From Candidatus Shapirobacteria bacterium (GTDB taxonomy: Bacteria; Patescibacteriota; Microgenomatia; UBA12405), in NCBI GenBank assembly GCA_009885205.1, contig VFLE01000019.1, positions 1-9,365 of the forward strand: a stretch of DNA of 9,365 nucleotides, given 5' to 3'. The notes under the pieces are model-generated. The model searched no databases, had not been told where the DNA came from, and saw only the letters and a list, made by a program, of their open reading frames with translations. The position numbers were made by a program, and so were the translations under genes. Numbering within the stretch: the stretch's first letter is position 1; each line of letters starts with the position of its first letter. Below, in pieces: positions 5,700-9,365 of the stretch.

Positions 5700-6887
5700 A
5701 TGACACAAAACAAACAAACCGCGGTGATTGTTATTCCGACTTACAACGAGGCCGGGAGTATTGGGGAGATGATTGAATATCTCAATACCAAAACCTTCCC
5801 ATCTTTAGACCAAAAGTGGGACATGAAAATTTTGGTGGTCGATGGCAATTCACCCGATGGCACTGGTAAAGTCGTCGCTGAGAAATCAAAAAAATATTCC
5901 AACACTGTTTTATATTCCGAAACTAGTAAAGACGGTATTGGTGCTGCCTATTTAAAAGGCTTTAAATATGCCATGGAGACACTAAAAGCCGATTTTATCT
6001 TCGAGTTTGATGGTGATTTTCAACACCCTCCCGAATCAATCCCCGGAATGTTGCAAGCCATGGATGAAGGCTACGATTATGTTATTGGCTCGCGCAAAAT
6101 CAAAGGTGGTAGCAATCCTAAAGGCTGGGGTTTTAAACGTGTCTTTTTATCCGAAGTTGGTAGCATGGTCGCCCGTCTAGTTATGTTTTTCCCTTTCAAA
6201 AACTTTTTTAAAGTTACCGACCCCACCACTGGTTTAAAAATAACTCGGGTCAAGGGTTTTGCTGACCATTTAAATTTAGATTTTTCCCATCTTTATACCA
6301 AAAGTTTTGGTTACAAATTTCAATTATTGTTTGAAACCCTAAAATTAGGAGCCAAATTCAAAGAAGTCCCATTGGTCTTTAACGTCAGAACTACTGGCGA
6401 ATCCAAAATCGAAAAACAGGCTACGTTTGAAATGTTATTGGTTACCTTAAAAATTCGTTGGTACGACGATTTTACCCAAAAGTTCCTAAAATTTGGCATC
6501 ATTGGAGGTTTTGGTTTTGTGGTCAACGTTTTGGGTGCCAAGATATTTAAATCTATAATGATTACTCCTACCTCAAACTTAAGTGTATTAAATGGGATTA
6601 CCAATGCCATGGCCTCCGAACTGGCCATAATTTCCAATTTTACTTTTAATAATATTTGGACTTTTGCTGCTGACAAAATTACTTCACCAAAAATTTTGGT
6701 ATCCAAATTTATTACTTTTAATTTATCATCCTTGGTTACTGGGATAGTCATTCCTTCCGTCGTTATTGCTATTTTGACCAGTTTGTTTGGCGATTATTTA
6801 TTTCTTTACCAAGTCATTGCCATCTTTGGCCTAACCATTCCTCTAAATTGGTTTGTTTATAACAAATTTATTTGGAAGAAAAAATAA
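5700..6887 (+). CDS. Polyprenyl-phosphate glycosyltransferase (GT2) fused to GtrA-like membrane domain
   Basis: A 395-residue protein from ATG 5700. Residues about 7-240 are a GT2 domain of the dolichol-phosphate mannose synthase type: VIVIPTYNEAGSIGEM (9-24), VVDGNSPDGTG (46-56), GIGAAYLKGFKYA (79-91), FDGDFQHPP with the metal-binding DxD as Asp104-Gly-Asp106 (103-111), and VIGSRKIKGG (128-137). Such enzymes move a sugar from a nucleotide donor to polyprenyl phosphate on the inner face of the membrane. Residues about 262-393 form a GtrA-like domain of four hydrophobic helices (about 264-285, 297-315, 337-360 and 366-386), including the family-like FNNIWTF (316-322) and NWFVYNKFIW (383-392). 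GtrA proteins are thought to help flip the lipid-linked sugar. GT2-GtrA fusions are known from bacteria and archaea. The sugar cannot be read from the sequence. The GT-C protein encoded at 7968-9245 could be a user of the product. Confidence 0.88.
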   Translation: MTQNKQTAVIVIPTYNEAGSIGEMIEYLNTKTFPSLDQKWDMKILVVDGNSPDGTGKVVAEKSKKYSNTVLYSETSKDGIGAAYLKGFKYAMETLKADFIFEFDGDFQHPPESIPGMLQAMDEGYDYVIGSRKIKGGSNPKGWGFKRVFLSEVGSMVARLVMFFPFKNFFKVTDPTTGLKITRVKGFADHLNLDFSHLYTKSFGYKFQLLFETLKLGAKFKEVPLVFNVRTTGESKIEKQATFEMLLVTLKIRWYDDFTQKFLKFGIIGGFGFVVNVLGAKIFKSIMITPTSNLSVLNGITNAMASELAIISNFTFNNIWTFAADKITSPKILVSKFITFNLSSLVTGIVIPSVVIAILTSLFGDYLFLYQVIAIFGLTIPLNWFVYNKFIWKKK

Positions 6888-6913
6888 ACTACCCTTTTTT
6901 TATTTATTTAATG

Positions 6914-6919
6914 TAAAAT
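6914..6919 (+). promoter_or_regulatory. Possible -10 box for the four-helix membrane protein
   Basis: TAAAAT preceded by ATG lies 10 nt before the ATG at 6930, giving a leader of a few bases. The surrounding 13-mer TAAAATTAATTTA (6914-6926) recurs exactly on the - strand at 9255-9267. The region is so AT-rich that the match could be chance. Confidence 0.35.
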
Positions 6920-6929
6920 TAATTTAATT

Positions 6930-7379
6930 ATGAAAAACACAAACTCATCTTTGTCTCAGTTAGAGTCAACTCTCGAATTATATTTCGCCAAAAAAGCTCC
7001 AGCCATGCCCGAAAATATCAAAGAGGCATTAGTCAAATATGGTCCCTACATTACTTTAATTATTATGATTTTAGCTCTGCCTGCCTTGCTAGCCATCTTT
7101 GGCTTAGGTACTATTATGATGCCTTTTTCCTACCTTGGTGGTTTTAGGTCAGGTATGATGTATTCTTTTGGAACAATGCTTTCTTTGGCTATTTTGATAA
7201 TGCAAGTTATAGCCCTTCCGGCTCTTTTCAAACGCCAAATATCAGGTTGGAAACTAATGTATTACATTGCTCTAATCCAAGTTGTTCAAAACTTATTGCG
7301 ATTTGATCTGGGTGGTCTAATTATTGGTGGAGCAATATCTTTTTATATCCTTTTCCAAATCAAATCTTACTACAAATAA
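6930..7379 (+). CDS. Four-helix integral membrane protein, unknown function
   Basis: A 149-residue protein with an amphipathic, soluble N-terminal stretch (1-37, including LSQLESTLELYFAKKAPAMP) and four hydrophobic helices at about 39-60, 75-98, 106-122 and 126-145. Short loops contain Gly/Phe (SYLGGFRSG, 67-75) and basic residues (FKRQISGWK, 100-108), and the C-terminus ends in KSYYK. I do not recognise a characterised family. The gene follows the glycosyltransferase by 42 bp and has its own -10-like box, so it may be transcribed alone or with it. It overlaps the convergent nuclease gene by 20 bp (7360-7379). The topology and start context support a real gene, but nothing in the sequence shows what it does. 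Confidence 0.75.
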   Translation: MKNTNSSLSQLESTLELYFAKKAPAMPENIKEALVKYGPYITLIIMILALPALLAIFGLGTIMMPFSYLGGFRSGMMYSFGTMLSLAILIMQVIALPALFKRQISGWKLMYYIALIQVVQNLLRFDLGGLIIGGAISFYILFQIKSYYK

Positions 7380-7887
7380 GTTTATTGGTAGTTTCACTAG
7401 CTTTCAAAAATAATTCTTTATACTTTATATCTGGTGGATAGGTGGCAATTTTAACATAACCATTTTTTATTAAAGTTAAATTAACCATTTCTCCATTAAT
7501 CCAAACATAACGTAACAATCGGTCATATTTATCTTTATCGCTAATATCTTTTTCCAATTCTACTGTTTTTCCTAAAACCAATTTTTCATTCTCCTCCTTG
7601 GCCATTTTAGCAAAACACAAAACTTCTACCCGTTTATCAGTCATTTCTGGCGCATTAACTCCTATATATCTCACTCTTCTCTTGTCACTTAACTCTATTG
7701 TGTCTCCATCAATCACCCGTGTTACACGAACTTGTTCCCTGTCTCCCTGATCTTGGGGAGACGTTTCAGTTCTTACTGAAACAGAGGGGTTTGTTCCAAT
7801 TAATTCTTTTATTTTATTTTCCAAAAATATTCCAACCACAAAAACCAGTGTTACAAAAACGATTATCCAAAATATTCTTTTAATCAT
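7360..7887 (-). CDS. Membrane-anchored staphylococcal-nuclease-like (thermonuclease) protein
   Basis: A 175-residue protein with one N-terminal membrane helix (about 5-23), a polar linker (24-51) and an SNase domain (about 52-165). Motifs match the family: VIDGDTIEL with Asp60 and Asp62, RYIGVNAPE with Arg73 and Glu81, and DKYDRLLRYVW with Arg123, equivalent to Asp21, Arg35, Glu43 and Arg87 of S. aureus nuclease. The usual Asp40 position is Asn78 (VNAPE). VNLTLIKNGYVKI (135-147) is the conserved late strand-helix. Cys91 and Cys172 could form a disulfide. The enzyme would cleave DNA or RNA outside the membrane with Ca2+, a plausible way for a nucleotide auxotroph to scavenge. The ATG lies 4 nt after the tRNA-Cys 3' end with no ribosome-binding site. 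Two perfect hairpins lie in the linker-coding region. The 3' end overlaps the convergent gene by 20 bp. Confidence 0.9.
   Translation of the reverse strand: MIKRIFWIIVFVTLVFVVGIFLENKIKELIGTNPSVSVRTETSPQDQGDREQVRVTRVIDGDTIELSDKRRVRYIGVNAPEMTDKRVEVLCFAKMAKEENEKLVLGKTVELEKDISDKDKYDRLLRYVWINGEMVNLTLIKNGYVKIATYPPDIKYKELFLKASETTNKLICSKI
7741..7762 (-). other. Perfect 7-bp hairpin inside the nuclease coding region
   Basis: GTCTCCC (7741-7747) pairs with GGGAGAC (7756-7762) around an 8-base loop. In the mRNA the loop contains AAGA. It codes for part of the membrane-to-nuclease linker and directly abuts a second hairpin at 7763-7782. Confidence 0.6.
7763..7782 (-). other. Perfect 8-bp hairpin inside the nuclease coding region
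   Basis: GTTTCAGT (7763-7770) pairs with ACTGAAAC (7775-7782) around a 4-base loop, AAGA in the mRNA sense. No base separates it from the hairpin at 7741-7762, so the two could stack. It is about 105 nt downstream of the nuclease start codon. Confidence 0.65.
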
Positions 7888-7891
7888 TTTG

Positions 7892-7962
7892 AGTCGCGGA
7901 TGGGAGTCGGACCCATCTGAACAGTTTTGCAGACTGCTGTCTAACCGCTTGACTACCGCGAC
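7892..7962 (-). tRNA. tRNA-Cys(GCA)
   Basis: The - strand folds as a full cloverleaf: acceptor GTCGCGG/CCGCGAC, D-arm GTC AAGCGGTTA GAC, anticodon stem GCAGT/ACTGT with loop CTGCAAA (anticodon GCA), a 4-base variable region TCAG, and T-stem ATGGG/CCCAT with loop TCCGACT. The discriminator base is U73, the known identity element of cysteine tRNA. The 3' CCA is not encoded (T is followed by CAAAATG), so a CCA-adding enzyme is needed. The T-loop has C where T55 (pseudouridine) is normal. The 5' end is 5 nt after the stop of the GT-C gene and the 3' end is 4 nt before the nuclease ATG. Confidence 0.95.
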
Positions 7963-7967
7963 ACTCT

Positions 7968-9245
7968 CTACTGACTCTCTATTTTATCATCACAATCGAA
8001 TTCCCACACATGCCAAGAGTAACGGGAAAAACACTCGCCTTCGGGCTTAAATTTTATTTGTCTTTGACGATCACCCAGATAAATATATAAAGGCTGAGGT
8101 AACTTTTTTAACAATTCCACTTCTACCTTCCTGTCGTTACTTAACCAAAACTGGTTCCATTCCTCATTAGTCCAATATATGTCATATTCCCCAAATCCCG
8201 GAGTTATTGGCTTTCTATTTGAATATCCATAAATCCAGGGTGTATATTCGTTATCCGCCACCAAAACATAAGCCTCATTTTTACTCTCTGATATTTTTTT
8301 TATTTCGTTAAATTCATCAGTAAAAATCAACGCTTCGGAATTTTTATATACAAAATTAATAGCCAAAAATGAGGTAATTAAAATATAAATAATCGAAAAC
8401 ATTTTTCGTTTGGCAAATAATTTTTTAGCCCCATATCCGGCCAAAACAATGGCAAACAAATCGAAAAATGGAATAAACCGACGAGACAAAAATAAACCCA
8501 ATAGGGGAATCAAAAAACTAAACACCGTCATCATCGTCATCACCCCATTTTTTTTATTTTTAATTGACCAATAAATCCCCAAAATCGTCAGAGGTAAATA
8601 TGGCCACATTAACTGCAGGGCTTCTTTTAAATTATAAAAAGTTCCAGATTCTACTCCAATAGTTGATACTGTTGTCTGTAAAAATGGAGCAATAGTTAGG
8701 GCATAATTTGGCAAATAATAAACAGCAAAAGCCACTAAAAATAACAAAATTGGTTTGAATTTTCTTTGTAGTAGCAAAATCATAAAAAATATAATCGAGG
8801 TTGGCTGGTGTAACCATGGCAACAAAATTGGAAAAATATACTTAAACTTTGATTTCTTTTGCTCAAAATACAAATAAAAGAAAATAAAACTGGCAGCCAA
8901 AATATTTTTAATGTAATACCACCACCAAAATTTATATTGTATTGCCGAAATAGTTAACAAAAACATTGTCCACAAATTTTTGGTGTACAGGTAAATCGAC
9001 AAAAATAAAAGTCCAGCAATTACAAAAGACAGAGGAATCAAAAACTGTTCTGGTTGGGAAAATAACATCAAAAATTTACCAATATAAAATATTAGTGGGG
9101 GATAAATTATCCGCAACCACGGTATATTTAAATCATTATGCCACAAATACAAATACAGCCCTGGGTCATACCCCAACGGTACCGGTGATAACAAATAAGG
9201 ATAAACCCTAATTAAAATATAAATTATAAATATTATAAAAATCAT
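7968..9245 (-). CDS. GT-C-like membrane glycosyltransferase, unknown substrate
   Basis: A 425-residue polytopic membrane protein. A first helix (about 1-20) is followed by PLGYDPGLYLYLW (23-35), whose Asp27 sits where GT-C glycosyltransferases (PMT, ArnT and STT3-like families) carry the catalytic acidic residue in the first outer loop. About nine further hydrophobic segments extend to residue 300, with WLHQPTS (144-150) and RRFIPFFDLF (255-264) in loops. Residues about 305-425 form a soluble, probably external domain rich in Trp and Tyr, with Cys405 and Cys418. GT-C enzymes transfer a sugar from a polyprenyl-phosphate donor outside the membrane, which fits the GT2-GtrA gene 1 kb away. The specific family is uncertain, and a membrane protein of another kind is possible. 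ATG 9245 has no Shine-Dalgarno; TAAAAT (9262-9267) is a weak -10 candidate. The gene is probably co-transcribed with tRNA-Cys and the nuclease. Confidence 0.7.
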   Translation of the reverse strand: MIFIIFIIYILIRVYPYLLSPVPLGYDPGLYLYLWHNDLNIPWLRIIYPPLIFYIGKFLMLFSQPEQFLIPLSFVIAGLLFLSIYLYTKNLWTMFLLTISAIQYKFWWWYYIKNILAASFIFFYLYFEQKKSKFKYIFPILLPWLHQPTSIIFFMILLLQRKFKPILLFLVAFAVYYLPNYALTIAPFLQTTVSTIGVESGTFYNLKEALQLMWPYLPLTILGIYWSIKNKKNGVMTMMTVFSFLIPLLGLFLSRRFIPFFDLFAIVLAGYGAKKLFAKRKMFSIIYILITSFLAINFVYKNSEALIFTDEFNEIKKISESKNEAYVLVADNEYTPWIYGYSNRKPITPGFGEYDIYWTNEEWNQFWLSNDRKVEVELLKKLPQPLYIYLGDRQRQIKFKPEGECFSRYSWHVWEFDCDDKIESQ

Positions 9246-9300
9246 TATTTTTTCTAAATTAATTTTATGTTTTGTTATTTGTAAATTTGTTTTTTGGAAC

Positions 9301-9365
9301 TTACTTTAATATTACAACAATAGTTTGTGGTGCTGAATCTAACAGTGGTGATGTCTGTATATCAC
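9301..9365 (-). CDS. Possible C-terminus of an unknown protein, cut by the window edge
   Basis: On the - strand a frame is open from the window edge to a TAA at 9301-9303, ending ...DIQTSPLLDSAPQTIVVILK. The stretch has plausible composition and codon use, and its stop is 55 bp before the GT-C start in the same direction. It is too short to assign. Short + strand frames are also open here, so the call is tentative. Confidence 0.4.
   Translation of the reverse strand, partial: DIQTSPLLDSAPQTIVVILK

Noticed and set aside
6320..6751. 143-codon open frame on the - strand inside the glycosyltransferase
   Set aside because: It is the antisense of a well-supported GT2-GtrA gene, with no start signals or family motifs of its own.
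6888..6929. T-rich stretch after the glycosyltransferase as a terminator
   Set aside because: A T-run is present (about 6894-6901) but no hairpin precedes it.
8966..9211. 81-codon open frame on + inside the GT-C gene
   Set aside because: Low-complexity reading opposite a hydrophobic membrane-protein gene, with no promoter-like sequence.

Overview
The window is AT-rich, gene-dense and bacterial. Everything in it is plausible for a Candidate Phyla Radiation (Patescibacteria, Microgenomates-like) genome. Genes are short and tightly packed, several overlap, no start codon has a Shine-Dalgarno sequence, several promoters sit almost on the start codon, and there are many small secreted or membrane proteins. 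The lineage is an inference from gene content and style; no rRNA or ribosomal protein marker is present. TGA ends at least one gene (3681-3683) and no intact gene contains an internal TGA, so the standard bacterial code appears to be used.

Layout. Positions 1-3683 (+) form an envelope operon: the 3' end of a TasA/camelysin-like surface protein gene, a SipW-type signal peptidase I fused to about 580 residues of extracellular beta-sandwich and lamin-tail domains, a CAP/SCP-domain membrane protein, and a small membrane protein. The last of these overlaps trmD (tRNA m1G37 methyltransferase, - strand) tail to tail by 62 bp. Positions 4306-4705 hold an unrecognised 98-residue gene (+), bounded on one side by trmD and on the other by a second, diverged copy of the first 19 codons of trmD. 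Positions 4706-5644 (-) encode a thymidylate-kinase-like P-loop protein. It is divergent from a polyprenyl-phosphate glycosyltransferase fused to a GtrA domain (5700-6887, +), and a perfect 12-bp inverted repeat covers the promoter between them. A four-helix membrane protein follows (6930-7379, +). The right end is a - strand cluster: a remnant of an unknown gene (9301-9365), a GT-C-like membrane glycosyltransferase (7968-9245), tRNA-Cys(GCA) (7892-7962) and a membrane-anchored staphylococcal-nuclease-like protein (7360-7887). In this cluster the tRNA lies 5 nt after one gene and 4 nt before the next.

How the genes fit together. The left operon looks like a surface-fibre export and processing unit: the SipW-type peptidase is placed to process the TasA-like product, and the other products are membrane-anchored outside the cell. 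The GT2-GtrA protein (which would make and move a lipid-linked sugar) and the GT-C protein (which would use one outside the membrane) could supply surface glycans. The nuclease, anchored outside, would suit nucleotide scavenging from environmental DNA, and the TMPK-like protein might act on nucleotides, but neither role is shown by the sequence.

The most notable structures are the trmD 5' duplication bracketing a small gene, the shared divergent -10 element at 4316-4322, the palindromic operator-like site at 5644-5677, the tRNA that may create the nuclease mRNA 5' end, and two abutting perfect hairpins inside the nuclease coding region.
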